NCBI GenBank assembly: GCA_030617585.1
Contig: JAUWVD010000094.1
Span: 1 to 5,298 of the forward strand
Reading direction: 5' to 3'
Source: Candidatus Methanophagales archaeon
GTDB lineage: Archaea; Halobacteriota; Syntropharchaeia; Alkanophagales; Methanospirareceae
DNA: 5,298 bases
Under the pieces are notes generated by a model. That model had not been told where the DNA came from, searched no databases, and was given only the letters and a program-made list of their open reading frames with translations. This document shows positions 1 through 5,255 of the stretch, piece after piece (position 1 is the first letter of the stretch; each line of letters starts with the position of its first letter). The position numbers and the translations under genes are program-made.

Positions 1-609
1 CCCGGGAATAAAATCGATTGTATCGCCCTTTACCCGGAACCGCCCGGGCATAAGTTCCGTATCATTTCTATCGAATTGTATATCTATGAGTTTTCTTATG
101 AGTTCAGTTCGCGGTAGCTCTTGCCCTTCGGTTATCTCAAAGCCCATAGTCCGGAATGTTTCCGGCGCGCCGATGCTATAGATGCAAGAGACAGAAGCAA
201 CAACGATTACGTCCCTTCTTGACGATAATGATGCCGTTGCCGCCAACCGCATCTGCTCTATCTTGGGGTTTACCTGGGCATCTTTCTCGATGTACTGATC
301 TCTCTGTGGTATGTATGACTCTGGCTGATAATAGTCGTAATATGATACGAAATACTCAACACGGTTTTCCGGAAAGAAGTCCTTAAACTCGTTATACAAC
401 TGCGCTGCAAGTGTCTTGTTGTGCACGAGAACCAATGTCGGTTTCTGGATCTGAGAGATGACATTAGCCATAGTGAATGTCTTCCCTGAGCCAGTAACAC
501 CTAACAGAGTCTGATAGTTAAATTCGTTCTTTATGCCGGCGACTAACTTTTCTATTGCTTCTGGTTGCGATCCTTTTGGCTTGTAATCCGAGACCAGTTT
601 GAATTTCAT
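1..609 (-). CDS. uvrB: UvrABC excision nuclease subunit B, N-terminal part (cut by window edge)
   Basis: UvrB is the DNA-damage-verifying helicase-like subunit of nucleotide excision repair; it receives the lesion from UvrA and recruits UvrC in the cytoplasm. The reading frame starts at the ATG read from 609 to 607 and stays open for 203 codons to base 1, so about two thirds of a typical 650-680 residue UvrB lies outside. Visible family signatures are the opening MKFKLVSDYKP, the Walker A motif GVTGSGKT at residues 37-44 (Lys43 binds ATP), motif Ia HNKTLAAQL at 63-71, the damage-sensing beta-hairpin region with VSYYDYYQPESY at 88-99 followed by YIEKD, and RRDVIVVASVSCIYSIG further on. It is transcribed away from the other genes. 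No Shine-Dalgarno site is visible; only an A-run precedes the ATG, so a leaderless or weakly led mRNA is possible. Bacterial-type uvrABC genes are known in mesophilic methanogen-related archaea. Identity is essentially certain; completeness cannot be judged. Confidence 0.96.
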   Translation of the reverse strand, partial: MKFKLVSDYKPKGSQPEAIEKLVAGIKNEFNYQTLLGVTGSGKTFTMANVISQIQKPTLVLVHNKTLAAQLYNEFKDFFPENRVEYFVSYYDYYQPESYIPQRDQYIEKDAQVNPKIEQMRLAATASLSSRRDVIVVASVSCIYSIGAPETFRTMGFEITEGQELPRTELIRKLIDIQFDRNDTELMPGRFRVKGDTIDFIPG

Positions 610-623
610 TTTTTTTGTATCTG

Positions 624-632
624 ATTTTATAC
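624..632 (-). promoter_or_regulatory. Candidate archaeal TATA box for uvrB
   Basis: On the minus strand this reads GTATAAAAT, a good match to an archaeal TATA element, centred about 19 bases upstream of the uvrB ATG. This is slightly close for a standard TATA-to-start distance of about 25 and would imply a leaderless transcript. A second AT-rich palindrome, AAATTTAAATTT near 684-697, is an alternative that would give a leader of roughly 50 bases. Neither is tested; the call rests on sequence resemblance alone. Confidence 0.25.
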
Positions 633-732
633 TATTTCTTTGGTAAAGCCCACATTCCGCACATTCTGATATAGATCATCTACAAATTTAAATTTATGGG
701 AAATAGCGAGGCGCAGTATGATAACTTTAAAT

Positions 733-868
733 GGCTGCTTTTTCTTATCTTTAGATAAGTTATACGACTTTGGCCCTGAGAGGGTATTTATGCGGATTAC
801 CGCCAATGCTTATTGTGAGTGTTCAGGGCGCTTCCTTCACTGTGACACCACTTCAATAAGAAAAAGCC
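733..868. repeat. Nested inverted-repeat element (possible structured RNA or MITE-like remnant)
   Basis: The outer arms are GCTTTTTCTTAT (737-748) and its exact reverse complement ATAAGAAAAAGC (856-867); allowing a 3-base insertion the arms extend to GGC/GCC at 733 and 868. Inside lies a second pair, GCCCTGA (773-779) with TCAGGGC (823-829), and within that a small hairpin GCGG-ATTA-CCGC (792-803). A competing local hairpin, CTTATC-TTTA-GATAAG, occupies 744-759. No open reading frame of note is present. The nested symmetry could be a folded RNA, a cruciform, or the end-to-end remains of a small non-autonomous transposon; no convincing target-site duplication is seen. The pairing is direct observation; any function is unknown. 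Confidence 0.45.
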
Positions 869-910
869 AACGAATAAACCAACAATGAGACGAGTCTTTC
901 AGGTATTTGA

Positions 911-944
911 TTTCTTCTGCGTTAATCAGTGTTAATCGGTGTCA
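911..944. repeat. Dispersed intergenic repeat, copy 1
   Basis: These 34 bases match 5201-5234 at 31 positions in the same orientation; the shared core is GCGTTAATCAGTGTTAATC. The unit has an internal period of about 10 bases (GTTAATCAGT, GTTAATCGGT, then GTCAATAATT). It belongs to a general type of short intergenic sequence seen in many archaeal and bacterial genomes, whose role is unknown. It lies about 100 bases upstream of cgi121. Confidence 0.7.
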
Positions 945-1041
945 ATAATTAATTTGTATTTGAATAGTAATGAATCCACATTAAAACTGTTAAATAGAAC
1001 TGAGATGAAAAGAATCATAGATAATAACTAACTAAAATCCG

Positions 1042-1593
1042 ATGCATAACCAAAAGCAAAAATTGAACTGTAAAATAGTTGCTGGTAATGTTAGTATAAC
1101 AAATGTAGATGGCTTTCTCGCTTCCTTAAGTGACCTCGCGCATAAGTACGCCGTGACAATACAGGCTATGGATGCCGAGCTGATAGCAGGCGAGGCACAT
1201 ATACTATCTGCGGTGAAGAAGGCACTAAGAGCTGTGACGAGTGGAACGAGTATAACGAGCGATCTGGGGCTGGAGATTATTTTATATGCTGCGGGTAAGA
1301 GGCAGATAGAACGAGCGCTGGCAATGGGTGTGTCTGAAGGCGAGAATAGAGTTGCCCTTGTTATTGTTGCTACAGGTGAGGACCGTGATTTGGAGCTTGT
1401 TGCTGAAGCGGTAAAGAGGAAGATAGAGCTAGTTGAGTGGCCAATAGCGGAACTGGAATCGTATAGTGAAGCTAAAACGGAGAACTTGAAGAAGTTTTTT
1501 GCTATTTCTGAGGCTGAACTAGAGGCAGTGGGCGAGAAGAAGTTGAAGCTGCTGGTGTTAGAACGTGTTGCACTGTTGGATGTGCTCAAATAA
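1042..1593 (+). CDS. cgi121: KEOPS complex subunit Cgi121
   Basis: This 183-residue protein matches archaeal Cgi121 (eukaryotic TPRKB), the accessory subunit of the KEOPS complex (Kae1-Bud32-Pcc1-Cgi121), which installs the threonylcarbamoyl group of t6A at position 37 of ANN-decoding tRNAs. In the family, Cgi121 docks on the Bud32 kinase and helps hold the tRNA 3' end. Diagnostic stretches are YAVTIQAMDAELIAGEAHIL (residues 36-55), the helix KKALRAVTSG, and especially DLGLEIILYAAGKRQIERAL (74-93), followed by GVSEGENRVALVIV (96-109). Length fits the family. The ATG at 1042 is preferred because the N-terminal strand (KIVAGNVSITNVDGFLASL) is needed for the fold; the next Met is Met43, too deep inside. 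No Shine-Dalgarno site precedes it. It ends with TAA inside the first bases of a GC-rich hairpin. None of the other KEOPS genes is in the window. Confidence 0.9.
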   Translation: MHNQKQKLNCKIVAGNVSITNVDGFLASLSDLAHKYAVTIQAMDAELIAGEAHILSAVKKALRAVTSGTSITSDLGLEIILYAAGKRQIERALAMGVSEGENRVALVIVATGEDRDLELVAEAVKRKIELVEWPIAELESYSEAKTENLKKFFAISEAELEAVGEKKLKLLVLERVALLDVLK

Positions 1594-1674
1594 GGGGCCA
1601 GACCCCCCTTATCAACCCTCCCGGCCAATAGTTTATAAACCTCTTCTTAGAGAAGAGGTTTAACAAAGGGGGGG
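1592..1674. repeat. GC-rich palindromic cluster after cgi121
   Basis: Two pairings are visible. AAGGGG (1592-1597, starting in the cgi121 stop codon) can pair with CCCCTT (1605-1610) as a small hairpin. Alternatively CCCCCCTT (1603-1610) can pair with AAGGGGGG (1666-1673), enclosing the strong stem-loop at 1636-1662. The alternatives are mutually exclusive, as in a switch, but nothing shows regulation. Neither strand has a U-run after the structure, so it is not a classical intrinsic terminator. Confidence 0.45.
1636..1662. repeat. Perfect 12-bp stem-loop between cgi121 and the RPA-like gene
   Basis: TAAACCTCTTCT (1636-1647) and AGAAGAGGTTTA (1651-1662) are exact reverse complements around the 3-base loop TAG. 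The left arm overlaps a 10-base perfect palindrome GTTTATAAAC (1631-1640) that also resembles a TATA box. The structure sits 43 bases after the cgi121 stop codon and about 120 bases before the next start codon. It could protect the cgi121 mRNA 3' end, be a protein-binding site, or be a mobile-repeat remnant. Confidence 0.7.
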
Positions 1675-1781
1675 AGACGTATCTATTATTATTTCGAGTT
1701 CGCTTTACACCTTTTGATACACCGTTCAATCACAAATAATTTATTTCTGGAATGCCTAAATTTTAGTACAGGTTGCTAGTT

Positions 1782-2453
1782 ATGCAAAGAGAATATAAAA
1801 GGCATGGTTTCTTCTGTTTTTCGGATAGCAAGAACAGAGGACTTTGGTGCTTGAAGCACGGAGAAGCAGAGATAGACACGGTATGCCGAATCTTGGAAGT
1901 ATCAAGAAGGACGATAATGACGAGAGCGGAGGGCGCTAAAGTCGTTCTTAGCGGGATAATTGCCGATGACAGCGCGAAATTACCTTTTGTTTCCTGGGCG
2001 GAACGAGAAGAGCTTGTAACGGATAAGATAATGCTAATAGAGAATGCATATGTGAAGAAGTGGAAGGATCTGACCACATTATATATAGGTAAAAACACGA
2101 AGCTAATCGATACGGATATTGACCTCCCCAGCCGGAGTGAGTTGTCGAAGCCGAAAAATAGGACAATAGCGGAGATCATTGGTTGTGAAGGCGCATTTGA
2201 TGTAATAGTAGAGGGCGACATAGTCTTTTCGGGCGAAGAGACAGAAAAGATATTAGACGATGGCACAGGTGCTTTATTACTTGAGCTACAGAGCGAAAAA
2301 GGGGCCGATATAGGGTTTGGGACGCCGATAAAAGCACGCGGAAATGTGGTAGAATCAGAAAGAGGCTATGTGTTAATTGCGAATGCGGTAAAAATAAAGA
2401 GTGAGAAAATCGTAATGGCTGAGATAAAAAACTTTTTGTGTAAATATACATAA
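1782..2453 (+). CDS. RPA-like single-stranded DNA-binding protein with two OB folds
   Basis: This 223-residue protein resembles archaeal replication protein A-related proteins, which coat ssDNA in replication, recombination and repair. OB fold 1 spans about residues 42-110; it shows the RPA pattern RTIMTRAEGAKVVLSGIIAD, then LPFVSWAE, IENAYVKKW and LYIGKNTKL, with Trp72 and Trp94 as likely base-stacking aromatics. OB fold 2 spans about 127-206; it contains TIAEIIGCEGAFDVIVEG, then KILDDGTGALLLEL and GTPIKARGNVV. The first 35 residues hold His8, Cys12, Cys23, His26 and Cys35, a possible zinc site that is shorter than the usual four-Cys RPA finger. The ATG at 1782 is chosen because AGGT (1770-1773) lies 8 bases upstream; an in-frame TTG at 1773 would add only three residues. 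The gene ends in TAA. It is separated from cgi121 by 188 bases containing a stem-loop, so probably has its own promoter. It lacks a third OB fold and is smaller than many archaeal RPA proteins; it may act as an accessory subunit. Confidence 0.83.
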   Translation: MQREYKRHGFFCFSDSKNRGLWCLKHGEAEIDTVCRILEVSRRTIMTRAEGAKVVLSGIIADDSAKLPFVSWAEREELVTDKIMLIENAYVKKWKDLTTLYIGKNTKLIDTDIDLPSRSELSKPKNRTIAEIIGCEGAFDVIVEGDIVFSGEETEKILDDGTGALLLELQSEKGADIGFGTPIKARGNVVESERGYVLIANAVKIKSEKIVMAEIKNFLCKYT

Positions 2454-2518
2454 ATAATAAAATCCGAAGCTTGCGTATCTAAAAAAACGACAGAGGATTA
2501 CCTTGACAATGTCAGATT

Positions 2519-2555
2519 AACCGCAGAGTTCACAGAGAGCACAGAGAATATAGAG
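2519..2555. repeat. cagag-type periodic intergenic repeat
   Basis: The core reads CCGCAGAGTTCACAGAGAGC and continues ACAGAG, giving three CAGAG words spaced 9-10 bases apart. It resembles a widespread class of short periodic intergenic sequences, and is similar in style, though not in detailed sequence, to the repeats at 911-944 and 5163-5234. It overlaps the 3' end of a small minus-strand ORF. Confidence 0.5.
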
Positions 2556-2661
2556 TGGAGATATGCCCTTTTAGATAACTAGCTATTTCTTCAGCATGTT
2601 TATGACTAATCCAAGAGGTGGTATATGCTTCATCTCGGTAGACTATAAAATTTGTTTCCAT
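2530..2661 (-). CDS. Possible small or 3'-truncated ORF, 43 residues, unknown function
   Basis: Starting at the ATG read from 2661, 43 codons run to a TGA at 2532-2530. The first 31 residues (METNFIVYRDEAYTTSWI, then SHKHAEEIASYLKG) have the balanced composition and helix-like pattern of a genuine protein N-terminus. The last residues (LYSLCSL) are encoded by the cagag repeat and look like an accidental extension. On the minus strand GGGGGT lies about 11 bases before the ATG and an AT-rich TATA-like stretch (GATAAATTAAAG) lies about 55 bases upstream, which is consistent with a real start. I do not recognise the family. It may be a gene broken by repeat or element insertion, a small intact protein, or chance. 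Confidence 0.3.
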   Translation of the reverse strand: METNFIVYRDEAYTTSWISHKHAEEIASYLKGHISTLYSLCSL

Positions 2662-2727
2662 AGTTTAAAGTACCCCCTTTTATTCTTATTTTCGTATTAT
2701 CCCTACATCTTCCTTTAATTTATCCTA

Positions 2728-2746
2728 TTATTTTTTCTATTTTTTT
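2728..2746 (+). terminator. Candidate oligo-T transcription terminator
   Basis: Two T-hexamers (2731-2736 and 2741-2746) lie within a T-rich tract. Archaeal RNA polymerase commonly terminates at such tracts without a hairpin. It could end transcription from the RPA-like gene almost 280 bases upstream, but on the minus strand the same A-rich stretch may instead be promoter DNA for the small ORF at 2530-2661. Confidence 0.25.
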
Positions 2747-2832
2747 AGAAAATGTTATGGTTTTATGTAGGATGAGTACAAATAAGCAGAGCAAGGCAGG
2801 ATAGGTCAAGGGCGCAGGCGCTCGTGACTTAA

Positions 2833-4776
2833 ATGAACCGCCAAAATAAAAATAAAAAAGAGGTGAAAATAAAAGATATGAGTGAAGCAAATGTAAAAAT
2901 TTTGTCGCTATGCTTTATAAGCATTTTAGTGATGCTTATGCTTGCGGTGCCTGCGTGCGCACAACCTGGTAATTTGGGACATAGCTTTACCTATCCTGCT
3001 TTCTCACAAATGGTGTATACGCCTGATTACCTTTTAACTGGAGAACCCCGCGTGACTGTTGATGCAGCAGGAAAAGAAGCCACAATATACTTCGATACGG
3101 TATATGCAACCCCAAAGGCAAGGGTATATTATGGGCTTTTTGTGCCCCAGCAGGAGATAAAAGTGCCACAGTACAGATTAGATGAAACAGAGGAGTTGAC
3201 TGGAAAAAGCACATCGCACAACGTTACTATTGACCTGAGCAAATTTGAGAATCCCAAGTATAACCTCTGCAATTTTAAAGAGAATGGCGGTGTAATCTGC
3301 TATCGTATCGAACTCCGCAATCCAGATAGAGCCACATCAGCATTTTATGCTGGGCGCTTCCAGGTCGATGAAGACTGCAACCTTGTGCCGTGTATTACAG
3401 AGGGGCCCTTTGTAAATTTAGTAACAACTACCAGTGCCATCATCTCTTGGGATACAAGTGAAGCAACAACAGGTGCGGTGGAGGTCTGTGGTCGTCAATA
3501 TCTTGATCCTAACGGGTCGACAAGCCCTCATGAGATACCCATTGTAGGTCTTTCACAGAATACAACCTATGAATACGAAATACTCATTGACGGAGTGAAA
3601 ACCCCTTGGACATATCAGTTTAAGACCGCACCGACATCGGCGGATGCAAATTTTGAATTTGCATTTATGACTGATAGTAGAGCAGGTGTCGGAGGCGGAG
3701 AAAGATCCTTTGGCGGAACAAACTATCATACGCTCAGCAGGTTCATGATCAACGCATACAACAACGGTGCCGATTTTATCCTCTTTGGCGGGGATTTGAT
3801 CAATGGCCGCACAACGAATGAAACCGACTTCCGCATGCAGCTTAAGGCGTGGAAGGATGCGACCGAACAAGTTGGATGCTATGTGCCGATTTACGAAGGC
3901 ATGGGAAATCGCGAAGTGTTGATAGATTGCTATGACGATGGAAGCAAATACAGCGAATACGGCATAGCATTTGATAAGCGGGATGACAGCACGAATAAGA
4001 GTGCTGAAACGGTTTTTGCCGAGGAGTTTGTAAATCCCGCAAATAGTTTTCCAAATCCTGAAAATCCTATCGCTCCAAGTTACAGTGAGAATGTTTACTA
4101 CTTTGACTACGCGAATACGAGGATCATCTCGTTTAACACAAACTACTGGTGGTGCAGTAATCCAGAAGATTTTGGTGGGAACCTTGAGGGATATGTGATG
4201 AAGAACCAGCTTGAGTGGATTAAAAATGTTCTGTGCGATGCCAAAAGTAATTCTTCGATTAAGCACATTTTTATGTTCGCACACACGCCAGCATTTCCAA
4301 ATGGAGGTCATCCACAGGACTCGCAATGGTATAATGGGGGGGAAATCGCTAAAAACGAGGACTATGAGGGAAATCCACTCGACCGCACGTACGTAGTTGA
4401 CCGCAGAGATGAATTGTGGGAGGCAATTAGCCAGAATGGTAAGGTGGTAGCGGTATTCTTTGGTCACGAACATAATTATCACAGAACATCCATAGATAGT
4501 GAAACGGCGGTATATTTGGATGGGTCATCGAATTCTAATTTTACCAATCAAGTCTGGCAGATCGTTTCCGGCGGAGCGGGTGCGCCATTTTTTGCGCAAC
4601 AACAAGAGATGCCATGGTCAAAAAGCGTTGAGTCTTTCTATCCGGGCAAGCACTATTGTATGATCTATGTAAATGGAGATGAAGTCAGATTAAAGGTGGT
4701 GAGTGACTCGGATGAGATCGTAGATCAATGCGTGCTTCGTGAAGGGATACCGCCCATATCGCCAAGACCGCCGTGA
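2833..4776 (+). CDS. Secreted purple-acid-phosphatase-like metallophosphoesterase
   Basis: This is a 647-residue exported calcineurin-type phosphoesterase; the substrate is unknown. A signal peptide runs from Met16 to about Ala43 (hydrophobic ILSLCFISILVMLMLAVPACA, split here only for length: core residues 23-38), with likely cleavage after the Ala-Cys-Ala at 41-43; VPAC at 39-42 is also a weak lipobox. Residues 44-185 form an unrecognised beta-rich domain, and about 188-270 a fibronectin-like N-terminal domain of purple acid phosphatases (SAIISWDTSEATTGAVEV, then NTTYEYEI). The catalytic domain follows: Asp281 (TDSR), Asp321 (GGDL), Asn359 (GNRE), His484 (AHTP), and His545/His547 (GHEH). Two normally conserved His residues are Arg283 and Arg360. 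Start: ATG 2833 gives the longest form; ATG 2878 with GAGGTG at 2860-2865 is a good alternative and keeps the signal peptide. The TGA stop falls inside a PGF-CTERM sorting motif, and the frame continues to 4845. Confidence 0.88.
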   Translation: MNRQNKNKKEVKIKDMSEANVKILSLCFISILVMLMLAVPACAQPGNLGHSFTYPAFSQMVYTPDYLLTGEPRVTVDAAGKEATIYFDTVYATPKARVYYGLFVPQQEIKVPQYRLDETEELTGKSTSHNVTIDLSKFENPKYNLCNFKENGGVICYRIELRNPDRATSAFYAGRFQVDEDCNLVPCITEGPFVNLVTTTSAIISWDTSEATTGAVEVCGRQYLDPNGSTSPHEIPIVGLSQNTTYEYEILIDGVKTPWTYQFKTAPTSADANFEFAFMTDSRAGVGGGERSFGGTNYHTLSRFMINAYNNGADFILFGGDLINGRTTNETDFRMQLKAWKDATEQVGCYVPIYEGMGNREVLIDCYDDGSKYSEYGIAFDKRDDSTNKSAETVFAEEFVNPANSFPNPENPIAPSYSENVYYFDYANTRIISFNTNYWWCSNPEDFGGNLEGYVMKNQLEWIKNVLCDAKSNSSIKHIFMFAHTPAFPNGGHPQDSQWYNGGEIAKNEDYEGNPLDRTYVVDRRDELWEAISQNGKVVAVFFGHEHNYHRTSIDSETAVYLDGSSNSNFTNQVWQIVSGGAGAPFFAQQQEMPWSKSVESFYPGKHYCMIYVNGDEVRLKVVSDSDEIVDQCVLREGIPPISPRPP

Positions 4777-4845
4777 TTCGAAGCCGTTTTCGCTATCGCT
4801 ACCCTATTAACAGTCGCGTATTTATTGCTAAGACGAAGAAAATAA
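4774..4845 (+). pseudogene. PGF-CTERM sorting tail cut off from the phosphoesterase by an in-frame TGA
   Basis: Reading on in the phosphoesterase frame after the TGA at 4774-4776 gives 22 residues that start FEAVFAIATLL and end LLLRRRK, then TAA at 4843-4845. This is a near-perfect PGF-CTERM domain: Pro-Gly-Phe-Glu, a transmembrane helix and a basic tail, recognised in archaea by archaeosortase A, which removes the tail and anchors the protein to membrane lipid. The residue before Phe is Pro647, so the TGA stands exactly at the Gly of Pro-Gly-Phe; GGA to TGA is one base change. The preceding PPISPRPP is the short proline-rich spacer such proteins carry. The full-length form would be 670 residues. 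Its untouched downstream sequence suggests a recent mutation, a sequencing error or readthrough. Confidence 0.85.
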
Positions 4846-5116
4846 AAAGCGAGAGAAATCCCGCCAATTTTGACTTCGCCTGAGGCACCAATAGAACTTG
4901 GCGCATCGGAGCTGGGTGGAATATCGGAGAAAACACTGGATTAAAATGCGTTGATTTTGCACGCATGTCTTCCAGATTTGTGAATGTTTCTTTAGCCCAG
5001 AATTTCTCATCAAACCATCCATTGAAGTTCTCGATGCTCCCGTTCATCCAGGGGCTCTTAGGAGTAATGAAAACCACTTCAACACCAACGTATAAGCAGA
5101 ATCCATAGGTGTTCGG
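4799..5116 (-). pseudogene. DDE (integrase-core) transposase C-terminal remnant
   Basis: On the minus strand the frame from 5116 (just after a TAA at 5119-5117) reads GVEVVFITPKSPWMNGSIEN, followed by FNGWFDEKFW and TFTNLEDMRAKS. The SPWMNGxIExFN block is the end of the rve integrase core of IS481/IS3-like transposases; the Glu encoded at 5032-5030 corresponds to the third catalytic acidic residue. The two Asp-containing blocks that should precede it are absent, since the upstream sequence is stopped and AT-rich. Similarity fades after about 4937, and the rest of the open frame to the TAG at 4801-4799 is antisense to the sorting tail and probably meaningless. An ATG-less fragment of about 60 recognisable codons cannot be an active transposase. 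It indicates past insertion next to the phosphoesterase. Confidence 0.8.
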
Positions 5117-5173
5117 TTAAGTACGACTCAACATAAATAATGCCCTATAACAACACATTTCCGACACAGATTT

Positions 5174-5232
5174 ACAGAGATTGCACTGATTTATTTTTTC
5201 TTTCATCTGCGTTAATCAGTGTTAATCTCTGT
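5174..5232. repeat. Inverted-repeat hairpin formed by dispersed repeat sequences, with T-tract loop
   Basis: ACAGAGATTGCACTGATT (5174-5191) pairs with AATCAGTGTTAATCTCTGT (5214-5232) with one mismatch or bulge, around a 22-base loop that contains a T-hexamer (5194-5199). The two arms are two copies of the same repeat type in opposite orientation. The T-rich loop could act as an archaeal terminator for plus-strand transcription arriving from the phosphoesterase, although that is about 400 bases away. Confidence 0.6.
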
Positions 5233-5234
5233 CA
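5201..5234. repeat. Dispersed intergenic repeat, copy 2
   Basis: This copy matches 911-944 at 31 of 34 positions, same orientation; differences are one base near the left end and two near the right. It forms the right arm of the hairpin at 5174-5232 and, as with copy 1, lies roughly 60-100 bases upstream of a probable gene start. Confidence 0.7.
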
Positions 5235-5255
5235 GTATAAATATTTTAACCAAAA

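Larger units (their letters stand above)
610..1041. other. Non-coding gap between divergent uvrB and cgi121
   Basis: No credible protein or tRNA gene is seen in these 432 bases on either strand. The gap holds a possible uvrB promoter at its left end, a nested inverted-repeat element (733-868) and one copy of a dispersed repeat (911-944). It ends in an AT-rich stretch (945-1041) that must contain the cgi121 promoter; TTAAATAG around 989-996 is the best-placed TATA-like box, but weak. Confidence 0.6.
2454..2832. other. Mostly non-coding gap between RPA-like gene and phosphoesterase
   Basis: These 379 bases contain a cagag-rich repeat (2519-2555), a possible short minus-strand ORF (2530-2661), a very T-rich stretch on the plus strand (about 2660-2760), and a short GCGC-AG-GCGC inverted repeat (2812-2821) just before the phosphoesterase start. 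No tRNA is apparent. Confidence 0.6.

Noticed and set aside
610..1041. tRNA or other standard RNA gene in the divergent gap
   Set aside because: No T-loop (GTTCRA-type) with matching acceptor stem was found; the inverted repeats do not form a cloverleaf.
1032..1628. Long minus-strand ORF of 198 codons opposite cgi121
   Set aside because: It is the antisense shadow of cgi121; its product is Ser/Ala-rich with no recognisable motif, whereas the plus strand matches a known family.
1631..1640. GTTTATAAAC palindrome as promoter of the RPA-like gene
   Set aside because: It resembles a TATA box but lies about 145 bases before the start codon and overlaps the stem-loop arm, so a promoter role is poorly supported.
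1773..1781. TTG start at 1773 for the RPA-like gene
   Set aside because: It adds only three residues; the ATG at 1782 has a short AGGT ribosome-binding match at a suitable distance.
3553..4482. Minus-strand ORF of 309 codons inside the phosphoesterase gene
   Set aside because: It is antisense to the catalytic domain, whose motifs are clear on the plus strand; the translated product shows no domain signature.
4774..4776. TGA as a selenocysteine codon
   Set aside because: The position matches the Gly of Pro-Gly-Phe, not a redox site, and I see no obvious SECIS-like hairpin just downstream. A nonsense change or error is simpler.
911..5234. CRISPR array
   Set aside because: The repeat copies are thousands of bases apart, without regular repeat-spacer alternation or cas genes.
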